The notes under the pieces were generated by a model that made no database searches, was not told the origin of the DNA, and saw only the letters and a list, made by a program, of their open reading frames with translations. This document shows, piece after piece, positions 16,452 through 24,916 of a DNA stretch of 64,000 nt. The translations under genes and the position numbers were made by a program. The stretch covers positions 34,620 through 98,619 of the forward strand of contig JBBQZQ010000012.1 of the NCBI GenBank assembly GCA_038207565.1, written 5' to 3'. Position 1 is the stretch's first letter. Each line of letters opens with the position of its first letter. The stretch comes from JALZAI01 sp038207565. Lineage in GTDB: Bacteria; Actinomycetota; Actinomycetes; Mycobacteriales; Jatrophihabitantaceae.

Positions 16452-16875
16452 CCCCTCCGGAGGAGTCAGGGTCAGCTGCCGCCGGTGAAAGCTGCGTCGT
16501 CGTCGGCGCGACCGGCACGATCGGCCGCGCCGCGGGCCAGCGAGGCCGGCCCGGTGGCGATCAATGCCGGGGGTTCAACCTGTTGCGCCAGCTCAGCCTG
16601 ATCTACGGCCCGCGCGGAGTCACCACCCACACGCTCAGCCCTGGCCCCGCCGACACGCCTCGGCTGCGCTCCATCGCCCACGCAGTTGCCGACGAGAGCG
16701 GGCGAGGCTTCGATGAGGTGTGGGCGAGCTACACCGGCGGCAACTCGCTGGGCCGCCCTGCCGACCGCGGACGAGGTGGCGTGGGGCGTCACCGTGCTGC
16801 TCGACCCGGAGGCGGATTTTGCTGCATGGCAGCGTCCTCTGTCTCGACGCAGGCGGGCACCGATCCATCTTCTGA
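16448..16875 (+). pseudogene. Short-chain dehydrogenase remnant with deletion and frameshifts
   Basis: The frame starts with an SDR cofactor motif (CVVVGATGTIGRA), then jumps directly to C-terminal SDR sequence (LRQLSLIYGPRGVTTHTLSPG), so the central part with the Tyr-x3-Lys site is missing. Later parts lie in other frames: TADEVAWGVTVLLDPEA in a second frame and HGSVLCLDAGGHRSIF in a third, ending at a stop at 16873-16875. One large deletion and at least two frameshifts are needed to explain this. Confidence 0.75.
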
Positions 16876-16947
16876 GCGCTGACCGATCTGCTGATTCCGG
16901 CTACGAATTGCGATCGGCGCACGCCGGCCGCGGCTCGGGGGAGCGGG

Positions 16948-17748
16948 TCACCGGCGGCGGGTTGCCCGCCCGCGTGGCGTCGAACGGTAACCCAATCGGC
17001 TGCTGATCACCGACGCCGCCTCGACGACGAGTGCGATGTAGCGCCGCATGGTGTCGCCGTGTACGCGCGCCGAGGCGCCGACCACGCTCACTGCGGCGAT
17101 CACCCTGCCGTCGGCGCCGCGCAACGGTGCGCCGACCGAGGTCACGCCGACGTGCCCCTCCTCGACATTCGACGCCCAACCCCGCTCGGCGCACCGGTCG
17201 AGTTCGGCAAGCAAGTCCTCGACGCGACTGATCGTGCGATCCGTACGGATCTCCAGGGGCGCACCACCGAGGCGGCGCAGCAGTTCGTCGTGCGGCAGCG
17301 ACGCGAGCAGCACCTTGCCCGAGCTCGTCCAGTGCGCTGGCAGCCGGTGCCCGACCTGGCGGAAGACCGGTAGGAGGTGGTGGCTCTCCAGGCGCTCGAC
17401 GTAGATGACCTCGAGGCCGTCGAGCACGGCCACGTGCACCATCTCCCCGGTGTTGTGCCGCAGGGTTGTGAGCACGGGCAGGGCGGCCTGGTGCAGGTCG
17501 ACATGCTCGGTCACGATCGTCCCGAGCTCATAGAGCGCGAGCCCAAGCCGGTACTTGCCGGTCGCTTGATCCTGCTCGAGCAGCCGTTCGGCTTCGAGCG
17601 TGGCGAGCAACCGATGAGTGGTGCTCTTGCCGAGCCCGAGGCGTCCGGCGAGCTCGGTGACTCCCAGTTCCTGGTCGGCCTGGGAGAACGCACGCAGCAC
17701 TCGCGCCGCATTGCGAACGGAACCGAGCAGCACCGTCTCCCCAGCCAT
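16948..17748 (-). CDS. IclR-family transcriptional regulator (2)
   Basis: A 266-residue IclR regulator. Its HTH is VTELAGRLGLGKSTTHRLLATL and its effector domain has HWTSSGKVLLASL and VEEGHVGVTSVGAPL. It is paralogous to the regulator at 12886 (shared SVRNAAR.L..F). It is divergent from the PEP-synthase-like pair, with a perfect palindrome 22 bp upstream of its start. It should control that pair and its own gene, probably in response to a phenolic or a cleavage product. Confidence 0.9.
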   Translation of the reverse strand: MAGETVLLGSVRNAARVLRAFSQADQELGVTELAGRLGLGKSTTHRLLATLEAERLLEQDQATGKYRLGLALYELGTIVTEHVDLHQAALPVLTTLRHNTGEMVHVAVLDGLEVIYVERLESHHLLPVFRQVGHRLPAHWTSSGKVLLASLPHDELLRRLGGAPLEIRTDRTISRVEDLLAELDRCAERGWASNVEEGHVGVTSVGAPLRGADGRVIAAVSVVGASARVHGDTMRRYIALVVEAASVISSRLGYRSTPRGRATRRR

Positions 17749-17769
17749 GCGCTAGGACAGTACGCCGGT

Positions 17770-17786
17770 GTCCCGCATTGCGGGAC
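17770..17786. promoter_or_regulatory. Perfect 17-bp palindrome, IclR operator candidate
   Basis: GTCCCGCATTGCGGGAC is a perfect palindrome (8-bp arms, 1-bp centre) in the divergent region between IclR gene 2 and the kinase-like pair. It resembles GTTCCGCATGACGGAAC at 12143, sharing the G-T-Y-CCGCAT half. Position and symmetry fit an IclR dimer site. Confidence 0.65.
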
Positions 17787-17904
17787 GAGCGGTTGTGGTG
17801 GCGGTCACCCGCTTCTAGCGTCGGACGCAGCGACGGACGGCGGAGCCAGCGGCACTCGCGGTCCACACAGACGCACGCTCAGACAGCGGACGGAAGTGAT
17901 CGAG

Positions 17905-18984
17905 ATGGGCCATACCCTGTGGTTCGACCAGCATAAGGCAGCCAACGAGCCGATCCTCGGCGGCAAGAACGCCAGCCTGGGCATCCTCACGATGGCCGGC
18001 CTGCCCGTGCCACCGGGGTTCGCCGTCAGCGCCGACGCCTACCGCAAGGCATTCGCCGACAGCGGTGTCGACGCTCAGATCAACGCACTGATGCTCGAGG
18101 TCGACCCGAAGGATTCCTCCGGCGTCGCGCGTATCGGCAATGCCGTACGCGAGGTCGTGCTCTCCCTCGACCTGCCGGCTTGGCTCGACGATCAGCTGCG
18201 TGCGGCCTACACCGAGCTGTGCGGGCGCTGCGGCACTGACGACCTCCCGGTGGCGGTACGTTCGTCGGCCACCTGCGAAGACCAACCCGACGCGAGCTTC
18301 GCGGGCGAACACGACACCTACCTGTGGATCCGAGGGGCCGATGCCGTCGCGCAACACTTGCTGCGCTGCTGGTCGAGTCTCTACACCGACCGGGCGATCT
18401 GCTACCGCAAGCAGATGAACTACGCCGAGGACGGTGTCGCGATGAGTGTCGGCATCCAGCAGATGGTGCTGCCGCGTTCGGCGGGCGTCGCGTTCACGCT
18501 GAACCCGCTCAACGGCGACCGGTCGCAGGTGGCGATCGACGCAGCCTGGGGACTCGGCGAGGCAGTCGTCAGCGGCTCGGTGACGCCCGACAACTTCCTC
18601 GTCGACAAGGTGATGTTCGAGATCACGCGGCGGACGATCTCGTCGAAGGGAATCGAGCACACACTGGGAGATCACGACACGATTGTCGAGGTCGAGATCA
18701 CCGATGAGCGCCGGGACGCCCCGAGCCTGACCGACGACGAGGTGCGCGCGGTGGCCCGGTTGGCCCGCCGCGCCGAGAAGCACTACGGCTGCCCGCAGGA
18801 CGTCGAGTGGGCCATCGACCCGTCGCGCGAGGACGGCGTGAACGTCGTCCTGCTGCAGAGCCGGCCGGAAACCGTCTGGAGCCGCAAGAAGCAGAACCGG
18901 GTCGACGGTTCGGGCGACACCTACGCCTCGATGGTGCACAACCTGATGCACCCGCACACGGCACCGAGCACGTCGCACTGCTGA
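17905..18984 (+). CDS. Phenylphosphate synthase-like subunit, PEP-synthase N-terminal ATP-grasp domain
   Basis: A 359-residue protein matching only the ATP-binding N-terminal part of PEP synthase/PPDK. Landmarks are GGKNASLGILTMAGLPVPPG, VAVRSSATCEDQPDASFAG, GVAFTLNP, WGLGEAVVSG and the closing VLLQSRPET. The phosphohistidine domain is absent and is encoded by the next gene. This split, with sizes near 40 and 70 kDa, is that of phenylphosphate synthase of Thauera and of the alkylphenol-phosphorylating CreHI pair of Corynebacterium. ATG at 17905 is preferred because GGAAG lies 8 bases upstream; GTG at 17896 is possible. Confidence 0.82.
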   Translation: MGHTLWFDQHKAANEPILGGKNASLGILTMAGLPVPPGFAVSADAYRKAFADSGVDAQINALMLEVDPKDSSGVARIGNAVREVVLSLDLPAWLDDQLRAAYTELCGRCGTDDLPVAVRSSATCEDQPDASFAGEHDTYLWIRGADAVAQHLLRCWSSLYTDRAICYRKQMNYAEDGVAMSVGIQQMVLPRSAGVAFTLNPLNGDRSQVAIDAAWGLGEAVVSGSVTPDNFLVDKVMFEITRRTISSKGIEHTLGDHDTIVEVEITDERRDAPSLTDDEVRAVARLARRAEKHYGCPQDVEWAIDPSREDGVNVVLLQSRPETVWSRKKQNRVDGSGDTYASMVHNLMHPHTAPSTSHC

Positions 18985-19020
18985 CCGTCCCACTACTTTC
19001 CATCACCCGAGGAGATCCAC

Positions 19021-20829
19021 ATGGCCGACCGCTTCCCCAGCCCGTTCGAGATGGCGTCGCCGAGCGGGGCGGAGGGTTGGGAGCAGCTCTACGGCTACTC
19101 GACGCTGTTCAGCGAGGACCGCCGTGCCTATGAGGACGCGCAGTTCTGGTTCATGGACGGCGTCCACACCCCCGAGGTGATCGAACCGTGGGACGCGACG
19201 GTGATGGACTTCGCGATCACCATTCTCGGGCAGTACAACACCAGGCACTACGTCGTGCCGCCTGCGCTGGGCGTCGACATCCGCTACCTCAACGGATACC
19301 TGTACCTCTCGCCGGTCGGCGTCGCCGATCCCGCCGAGATCGAAGCACGGGTGCCCGAGTTCGCTCAACGAGCCGGCCATTACTTCGGTAACTGGGACAC
19401 CCTCTACGCCGCGTGGATGCACAAGATCCGTGACGTGATCGCGGAGCTCGGCGCGATCGACTTCCAGCCGCTGCCACATCGCGAGGACATGGCGGTGCTG
19501 ACCGAGGGACGCGGCATCGGCAGCGGCGCCCTGATGCTCAAGGAGTACGACAAGCTCGTCCAGCTGACGATCCGGCTCTGGAACCACCATTTCGAGTTCC
19601 TGAATCTCGGCTACGCCGCATACCTCGACTTCTTCGGCTTCTGCAAACAGCTCTTCCCGTCGATCCCGGACCAGGGCATCGCAAAGATGGTCGCAGGCAT
19701 CGATGTCGACCTCTTCAAGCCTGACGAGGAGCTGAAGAAGCTCGCCCAACTCGCTGTCGACCTCGGGTTGCAGAAGCGGGTCAGCAAGTCCGCCAGCGAG
19801 ACGCTCGAGCGGATGAGCGCCGACGACGACGGCAAGAAGTGGTCGGCCGCCTGGCAGGCCTCGCACGACCCGTGGTTCAACTTCTCCGCGGGCAGCGGCT
19901 TCTACCATTCCGACCGGGTCTGGAAGGACTACCCGGACATCCCGATGAACTTCATCGCCGGCTACATCACCGCCCTCGATCGCGGGGAAAGCCTGGCACG
20001 TCCGATTGCCGCCATCGAGGCCGAGCGCGACCGCATCGTGACGGAATACCGCGACCTCATCGATGCCGAGGAGGACCGCGCGACCTTCGATGCGAAGCTC
20101 GGCCTGGCGCGCACCGTCTTTCCCTACGTGGAGAACCACAACTTCTACGTCGAGCACTGGGGGATGTCGCTGGTCTGGGACCGGATGCGCCAGCTGGGTC
20201 AGGTGCTCACCGACGCCGGCTTCTTCGCCCAATCCGACGACATCTTCCTGCTGCGTCGCAACGAGGTTCCGGACGCGATATTCGACTACTTCCATGGCTG
20301 GGCCGTGGGGATCGAATCGCGGGGGCCCAAATACTGGGGACGCGAGATCGAGCGCCGCCGCGGGATCATGACGGCGCTGCGCACCTGGTCACCGCCACCG
20401 GCGCTCGGCGTGCCGCCAGAGGTGATCACCGAGCCCTTCACCGTGATGCTGTGGGGCGTGACGTCCGAGAGTGTCAAGCAGTGGCTCGGCGGTTCCGACT
20501 CGACTGACGGCGTACTGTCCGGCTTCGCCGCTTCGCCAGGCATCGCCGAGGGACCGGCCCGGGTCATCTTCTCCGCCGACGGCATCGGTGATCTGCAGGA
20601 CGGCGAGATCCTCGTCGCCCCGCTGACCGCGCCGAGCTGGGCGCCGGTGTTCGGACGCATCGGTGCCACCGTGACCGACGTGGGCGGAATCATGAGCCAC
20701 GCCGCAATCGTCTGCCGCGAGTACGGCCTGCCAGCGGTGACGGGCACCGCGTTCGGGACCAAGACCATCAAAACCGGTCAGCTGCTACGCGTCGACGGCA
20801 ACGCCGGCACCGTCACCATCCTCGACTGA
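19021..20829 (+). CDS. Phenylphosphate synthase-like subunit with phosphohistidine domain
   Basis: A 602-residue protein. The last about 80 residues are the PEP-utilising mobile domain with GGIMSHAAIVCREYGLPAV, where His560 is the expected phospho-carrier. The long N-terminal part (DRFPSPFEM, then many Trp/Tyr/Phe-rich helices) resembles the central domain of PEP-synthase-like aryl kinases and would bind the phenolic acceptor. There is no PEP/pyruvate TIM barrel. With the preceding ATP-grasp protein it should transfer the beta-phosphoryl of ATP through His560 to a hydroxyl group. Acceptor unknown. Confidence 0.8.
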   Translation: MADRFPSPFEMASPSGAEGWEQLYGYSTLFSEDRRAYEDAQFWFMDGVHTPEVIEPWDATVMDFAITILGQYNTRHYVVPPALGVDIRYLNGYLYLSPVGVADPAEIEARVPEFAQRAGHYFGNWDTLYAAWMHKIRDVIAELGAIDFQPLPHREDMAVLTEGRGIGSGALMLKEYDKLVQLTIRLWNHHFEFLNLGYAAYLDFFGFCKQLFPSIPDQGIAKMVAGIDVDLFKPDEELKKLAQLAVDLGLQKRVSKSASETLERMSADDDGKKWSAAWQASHDPWFNFSAGSGFYHSDRVWKDYPDIPMNFIAGYITALDRGESLARPIAAIEAERDRIVTEYRDLIDAEEDRATFDAKLGLARTVFPYVENHNFYVEHWGMSLVWDRMRQLGQVLTDAGFFAQSDDIFLLRRNEVPDAIFDYFHGWAVGIESRGPKYWGREIERRRGIMTALRTWSPPPALGVPPEVITEPFTVMLWGVTSESVKQWLGGSDSTDGVLSGFAASPGIAEGPARVIFSADGIGDLQDGEILVAPLTAPSWAPVFGRIGATVTDVGGIMSHAAIVCREYGLPAVTGTAFGTKTIKTGQLLRVDGNAGTVTILD

Positions 20830-20877
20830 TCCAGCCGACCGGACGACAACACTCCTAGTGGAAGGGCGGAGCACGAC

Positions 20878-22125
20878 GTGCTGACCGCAGAACAGAACGA
20901 CGAGCTGACCGACATAGCACCGGGCACGCCGATGGGCGAACTGCTGCGCCGCTATTGGTACCCCGTCGCGTTCACGCGGGAACTGGCGGAGTTCCCGGTC
21001 AAGCACGCGAAGCTGCTCGGCGAGGACTGGGCCGTCTACAAGACGGCGTCGGGCCGTTACGGCATCGTGCCCGAGGCCTGCCCGCACCGGCGCGCGTCGC
21101 TGGCCTACGGCGTGGTGGAGGAGAACGGCATCCGCTGCCCCTATCACGGTTGGCTGTTCGGTCTGGACGGCGAATGCCTCGAGCAGCCGGCCGAGCGCGA
21201 TGAGACGAACTTCAAGGACCGGGTGCGCGCGAAGGCCGGCAAGGTGGAGGAAATGGGCGGTCTTGTCTGGGCCTATGTCGGTCCGCTGCCGGCGCCGGAG
21301 TTGCCGCGGTTCGATGTCTTCGTGATGGACGGGGTGCGCGACATCGGCTGGGCCGATCTGCCGTGCAACTTCGTCCAGATCATGGAGAACGCGGTCGACC
21401 CGCACCACGTCGAATTCCTGCACGGCCGCTACTTCGAATTTCTCGGTAGGCAGCAGGGGTTCGACGCTCCCACCTCGTTCGGCAAGAAACACGTCAAAGT
21501 GGGTTTCGACGCATTCGAATGGGGCATCATCAAACGCCGCGTGGTCGAAGGCGCCTCCGAGGAGGACGACGACTGGAAGGTGGGACACCCGCTCGTCTTC
21601 CCGTACAACATGCGGGTTGGCGGCGCGAACGTCGAACAGATGCAGATCCGCGTGCCCATCGACCGGACGACCACCCGCTTCATGCTGTATACGACGCACG
21701 CCCCTGAGGGGATCGAGTACCCGGATCAGCCGACGATCCCCGACTATGAAATCCCCGTCTTCGACGACCACGGACGGCACCGCACCGACTACGTCGAGGG
21801 GCAGGACATCATGGCGTGGGTGACCCAGGGCCCGATCACCGATCGGAGCGTGGAACATCTCGGCCGCTCGGATGTCGGCGTGACCATGTTGCGCCGGATG
21901 TTCAAGGCCGAGATGGCGAAGGTGGCCGCCGGGCAGGACCCGCTCGGCACGATCCGCGACCCGCACGAGCGCATCGACCTGCCTTGCGAGAAGAACAAGT
22001 TCGACGCCGGCCCGGCCTTTGCCATCGACTTCATTGACAAGGCGTCCATGCGCTTCAGCCCGCAGGCGGACGCGCTGAAGAAGCTGCACATCGCTGCCTG
22101 GGAGAACCGCAAGGAGGAGTCCTGA
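20878..22125 (+). CDS. Rieske non-heme iron oxygenase, alpha subunit
   Basis: A 415-residue ring-hydroxylating or demethylating oxygenase of the single-subunit (phthalate dioxygenase-like) type. The Rieske ligands are Cys68, His70, Cys87 and His90 (CPHRRASLAYG, CPYHGW). The mononuclear iron site is Asp174, His177 and His182 in NAVDPHHVEFLH. There is no beta subunit, reductase or ferredoxin beside it. It starts at GTG after GGAAGGGCGGAG, 48 bp behind the kinase-like pair, and is followed 2 bp later by a zinc-ribbon protein. Co-transcription suggests it acts on the phosphorylated product or on the same phenolic. Confidence 0.88.
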   Translation: MLTAEQNDELTDIAPGTPMGELLRRYWYPVAFTRELAEFPVKHAKLLGEDWAVYKTASGRYGIVPEACPHRRASLAYGVVEENGIRCPYHGWLFGLDGECLEQPAERDETNFKDRVRAKAGKVEEMGGLVWAYVGPLPAPELPRFDVFVMDGVRDIGWADLPCNFVQIMENAVDPHHVEFLHGRYFEFLGRQQGFDAPTSFGKKHVKVGFDAFEWGIIKRRVVEGASEEDDDWKVGHPLVFPYNMRVGGANVEQMQIRVPIDRTTTRFMLYTTHAPEGIEYPDQPTIPDYEIPVFDDHGRHRTDYVEGQDIMAWVTQGPITDRSVEHLGRSDVGVTMLRRMFKAEMAKVAAGQDPLGTIRDPHERIDLPCEKNKFDAGPAFAIDFIDKASMRFSPQADALKKLHIAAWENRKEES

Positions 22126-22127
22126 CC

Positions 22128-22391
22128 ATGGCGGAACGGCTCGACCCCAAGTTCGGAGTCGACCGCGGGCGCGGGTGGTTTCCGGTCGACGCCGACGGCC
22201 ACCGCCGCGATGCGCCGCGATTCTGCCCGTCCTGCGCCGCGCCGTTCGGCCTGGCCGACGGCGGGCGCGGCCTGGCCACCGAGTACTGGGTGGCGCAGGA
22301 GCGCGTCTTCGTCTGCTTTTGCGGACAGTGCGGATGGACCGGTGACATCGTGCTCGCCGAGCGCGTCACGGCGCACGAGGCGCAGGACTGA
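22128..22391 (+). CDS. Small zinc-ribbon-like protein
   Basis: An 87-residue protein with two Cys pairs, CPSC (in RFCPSCAAPFGL) and CFCGQCGW, which look like a zinc ribbon or a small metal site. It is 2 bp behind the Rieske oxygenase and is the last gene of the kinase-oxygenase unit. I know no function for it. It could be an assembly factor or a third subunit of the aryl-phosphorylating complex (inference); it shows no CBS domain like the third Thauera subunit. Confidence 0.7.
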   Translation: MAERLDPKFGVDRGRGWFPVDADGHRRDAPRFCPSCAAPFGLADGGRGLATEYWVAQERVFVCFCGQCGWTGDIVLAERVTAHEAQD

Positions 22392-22408
22392 GGCCCCAAA
22401 CTTCAGTA

Positions 22409-22426
22409 GCCGAAACTGGGTTCGGC
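22409..22426. terminator. Stem-loop after the kinase-oxygenase unit
   Basis: GCCGAA-ACTGGG-TTCGGC can fold into a 6-bp GC-rich stem 18 bp after the zinc-ribbon stop. There is no T tract, so intrinsic termination is uncertain. Confidence 0.3.
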
Positions 22427-22519
22427 CGACGGCGCGGGCGACGTAGCCTGAGGGCGGATCACTATCTGCGGACCAGCCGGGCCGCAGCGGCGTGGAGACG
22501 ACCGGGCGGGGCGAGCGTG

Positions 22520-23776
22520 ATGACTGGTTGGCACATCCGTGATTTCGAACCGCGTGATCTGGAAGCCGCTGTGCGCCTGGATGCTGCGTCATCCACGACC
22601 AGTGAGGATCCTGTGTTCACGTTGGCGGATGTCCTCGGCAGTCTTGACCGGTGTCCGGCGGTGGTCGCCGTCGCCGCTGGCGAGGTGGTCGGTACCGCGG
22701 TGAGCCGCGTTGATGACGATCGCGCGTGGGTGCTACGCATGGCCTTGTCACCGAACTGCCGGGGCCGGGGCCTGGGTAGTGATTTGCTGGCCGCATTGGA
22801 GCATCGGCTGCTCACAGCGGGGGTGTCTCGCATTGCGGCGCTCCTTCCGGACGGAGAGACCGGCAGCACCGCGTTCGAGAACTCAGGTTTTCGCGCGCGC
22901 ACGGGAGTGACGTACTACGAGAAGACCGAGTCGGGCTCGCCGCGTGTGGCGCAGTTACTCACCAGCCTGGGCGCGGTTGTGCCGCATTCTCGCCTGTGGG
23001 CCCAGATCGCGGGGATGACCAGTGAGAAGCGCATGATCGAGCGAAAGCTCGTGCTGCCGCTCGCACTTCCGGAGCAGGCTGCCGAGCACGGGGTGGAGCC
23101 ACCACACGCCGTCATCCTGTTCGGGCCGCCGGGTACCGGGAAGACCACGTTCGCCCGGGCTGTTGCCAGCCGCTTGGGCTGGCCTTTCCTGGAGGTGTTC
23201 CCCTCCAGGCTCGCCGCGGGCACCGGTTTGGCCAGTGGCATCAACGTGGTCTTCTCGCAGCTTCGCGACCTGGACCACGTCGTCGTTTTCATCGACGAGG
23301 TCGAGGAGATTGCATCGGCCCGCGAACTCGATTCGACCGACACCGGTGTCGTGAACGAACTGCTCAAGGCGTTGGTGAGTTTCCGCGATCGGCCAGGGCG
23401 CTTGCTGGTCTGTGCGACCAATTCGGTGCGTTCGCTCGACCCGGCGTTTCTTCGGCACGGTCGATTCGATTACATCTTGCCGATCGGTCCGCCCGACCTT
23501 GCCGCACGGACCGCGCTGTGGGCCGGTTACGTCACCGATGACGGGGTGGACATCGCCGAGGTGGCCGCCGTGAGCGAGGGCTTCACGCCGGCCGATGTGC
23601 AACATGCCGCACGCACGGTCGCGCAGAGCACCTTCGAGTGCTCGGTCGACAGTGGGCAGCGTTGCGTTGCCACGACGGCCGACTATCTCGCCGCTGCCCG
23701 TACGCTCCGGCCCACTCTGTCCGCAGAAATGATCGACGCCTTCGGTGAAGACACCCGCGAGTTCGCCCGATTCTGA
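22520..23776 (+). CDS. GNAT acetyltransferase-AAA ATPase fusion
   Basis: A 418-residue two-domain protein. Residues 1-140 are a GNAT domain with the acetyl-CoA loop RGRGLGS (81-87) and NSGFRARTGVTYYEK. Residues 170-400 are a classical AAA ATPase: Walker A GPPGTGKT (202-209), Walker B VVVFIDE (254-260), sensor CATN (298-301) and the Arg finger region LRHGRFD. An alternative GTG start is one codon upstream. The combination could couple remodelling with acetylation of a target. Neighbours give no hint; a sigma factor follows. Function unknown. Confidence 0.8.
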   Translation: MTGWHIRDFEPRDLEAAVRLDAASSTTSEDPVFTLADVLGSLDRCPAVVAVAAGEVVGTAVSRVDDDRAWVLRMALSPNCRGRGLGSDLLAALEHRLLTAGVSRIAALLPDGETGSTAFENSGFRARTGVTYYEKTESGSPRVAQLLTSLGAVVPHSRLWAQIAGMTSEKRMIERKLVLPLALPEQAAEHGVEPPHAVILFGPPGTGKTTFARAVASRLGWPFLEVFPSRLAAGTGLASGINVVFSQLRDLDHVVVFIDEVEEIASARELDSTDTGVVNELLKALVSFRDRPGRLLVCATNSVRSLDPAFLRHGRFDYILPIGPPDLAARTALWAGYVTDDGVDIAEVAAVSEGFTPADVQHAARTVAQSTFECSVDSGQRCVATTADYLAAARTLRPTLSAEMIDAFGEDTREFARF

Positions 23777-23868
23777 TCGGCGACCCGTGAGCACGGCCGC
23801 TCCTGCCGGCGTTCCGCGACGTCCATGTCGTCGTTCGACTCAGGGGTCCTCGGACGTACGATCCCGGA

Positions 23869-24834
23869 GTGACACTGAGCGCGGCGCCGGCCGCCTGGGA
23901 CCTGGAAGTTCATCGTCGTGAGCTGACCGGTTACTGCTATCGGATGCTCGGGTCGGCATTCGATGCCGAAGATGCCGTGCAGGAAACGATGATCCGCGCG
24001 ATGCGTGCGGCCAACGATTTCGAGCAGCGGTCCACCGTGCGATCGTGGCTGTACCGCATCGCCACGAACATCTGCCTGGACATGCTCCGCGGGCGGTCGC
24101 GCCGGGCGATCCCGATGGAGCTCGGCCCAGCGCGCCCGCCTGTCGCAGCCTCGCTCGCCGACCTGTTGCCGGACGGGTCGTGGGTGTCGCCGATTGCTGA
24201 CGAACGCGTGCTGCCGCTGGAGGCCGATCCCGCGGACCTCGCCGAACAGCGCGAGAGCGTGCGCCTGGCCTTCGTGGCCGCCCTGCAGCAGCTACCGCCC
24301 AAGCAGCGCGCCGTCCTCCTCCTGTGCGAGGTGTTGCGTTGGCAGGCTGCCGAGGTCGCCGTCCTGCTCAACACCACCGTCGCTGCCGTGACCAGCGCTC
24401 TGCAGCGCGCCCGCACAGCTCTTGCGGACACGCACCTGACGCAGGCGCCGACGCTCGACGCCGACCAGCAAGTTCTGCTCGCCCGCTACGTCGATGCCTT
24501 CGAACGTTATGACATCGAGCAGTTCGTCAGCCTGTTGCACGAGGACGCGCTGCAGACCATGCCTCCGTACGCGATGTGGCTGCGCGGCGCCGCCGATATC
24601 GGCGCGTGGATGCTCGGCGTCGGTGCGAAGTGCCGCGGCTCGCGCCTGGTCGCGTCCGCTGCCAACGGCTGCCCCGCCTTCGGGCAGTACCGTCGCGACC
24701 CGGCCGGGGGGCACGCGCCGTGGGCACTGCACGTGCTGGAGATTTCTGACGGACGGATCGCCCAGATTCACTCGTTTCTCGACACGGCGCGGCTGTTCCC
24801 CGCCTTCGGGCTGCCTGCTCAGCTCGCGGGGTGA
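23869..24834 (+). CDS. ECF RNA polymerase sigma factor with SnoaL-like C-terminal domain
   Basis: A 321-residue ECF sigma factor of the SigG/SigJ type. Region 2 is visible in YCYRMLGSAFDAEDAVQETM and WLYRIATNICLDMLR, and region 4 in LQQLPPKQRAVLLLCEVL with the HTH AAEVAVLLNTTVAAVTSALQRAR. From about residue 200 a SnoaL/NTF2-like domain follows (YVDAFERYDIEQFVSLL). In such factors this domain modulates activity in place of a separate anti-sigma factor. No anti-sigma gene is adjacent, in agreement. The target regulon is unknown. Confidence 0.88.
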   Translation: MTLSAAPAAWDLEVHRRELTGYCYRMLGSAFDAEDAVQETMIRAMRAANDFEQRSTVRSWLYRIATNICLDMLRGRSRRAIPMELGPARPPVAASLADLLPDGSWVSPIADERVLPLEADPADLAEQRESVRLAFVAALQQLPPKQRAVLLLCEVLRWQAAEVAVLLNTTVAAVTSALQRARTALADTHLTQAPTLDADQQVLLARYVDAFERYDIEQFVSLLHEDALQTMPPYAMWLRGAADIGAWMLGVGAKCRGSRLVASAANGCPAFGQYRRDPAGGHAPWALHVLEISDGRIAQIHSFLDTARLFPAFGLPAQLAG

Positions 24835-24916
24835 CTCTCCAGCAGGCGCCGGCCGCGATCACCGCCGAAGCAGAGCTGGTTTCGGCGTGCGGGGCAGCCG
24901 ATCACATCAGGTCGGT

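Noticed and set aside
19003..20295. 430-residue minus-strand open frame, with similar ones at 20785-22089 and 17815-18993
   Set aside because: All are antisense to the kinase-like pair and Rieske oxygenase; biased composition typical of third-position GC.
17905..20829. Ordinary PEP synthase split by a frameshift
   Set aside because: The two genes are 36 bp apart with separate starts, the PEP/pyruvate-binding barrel is missing, and the second protein has a long different N-terminal domain, so it is a genuine two-subunit system.
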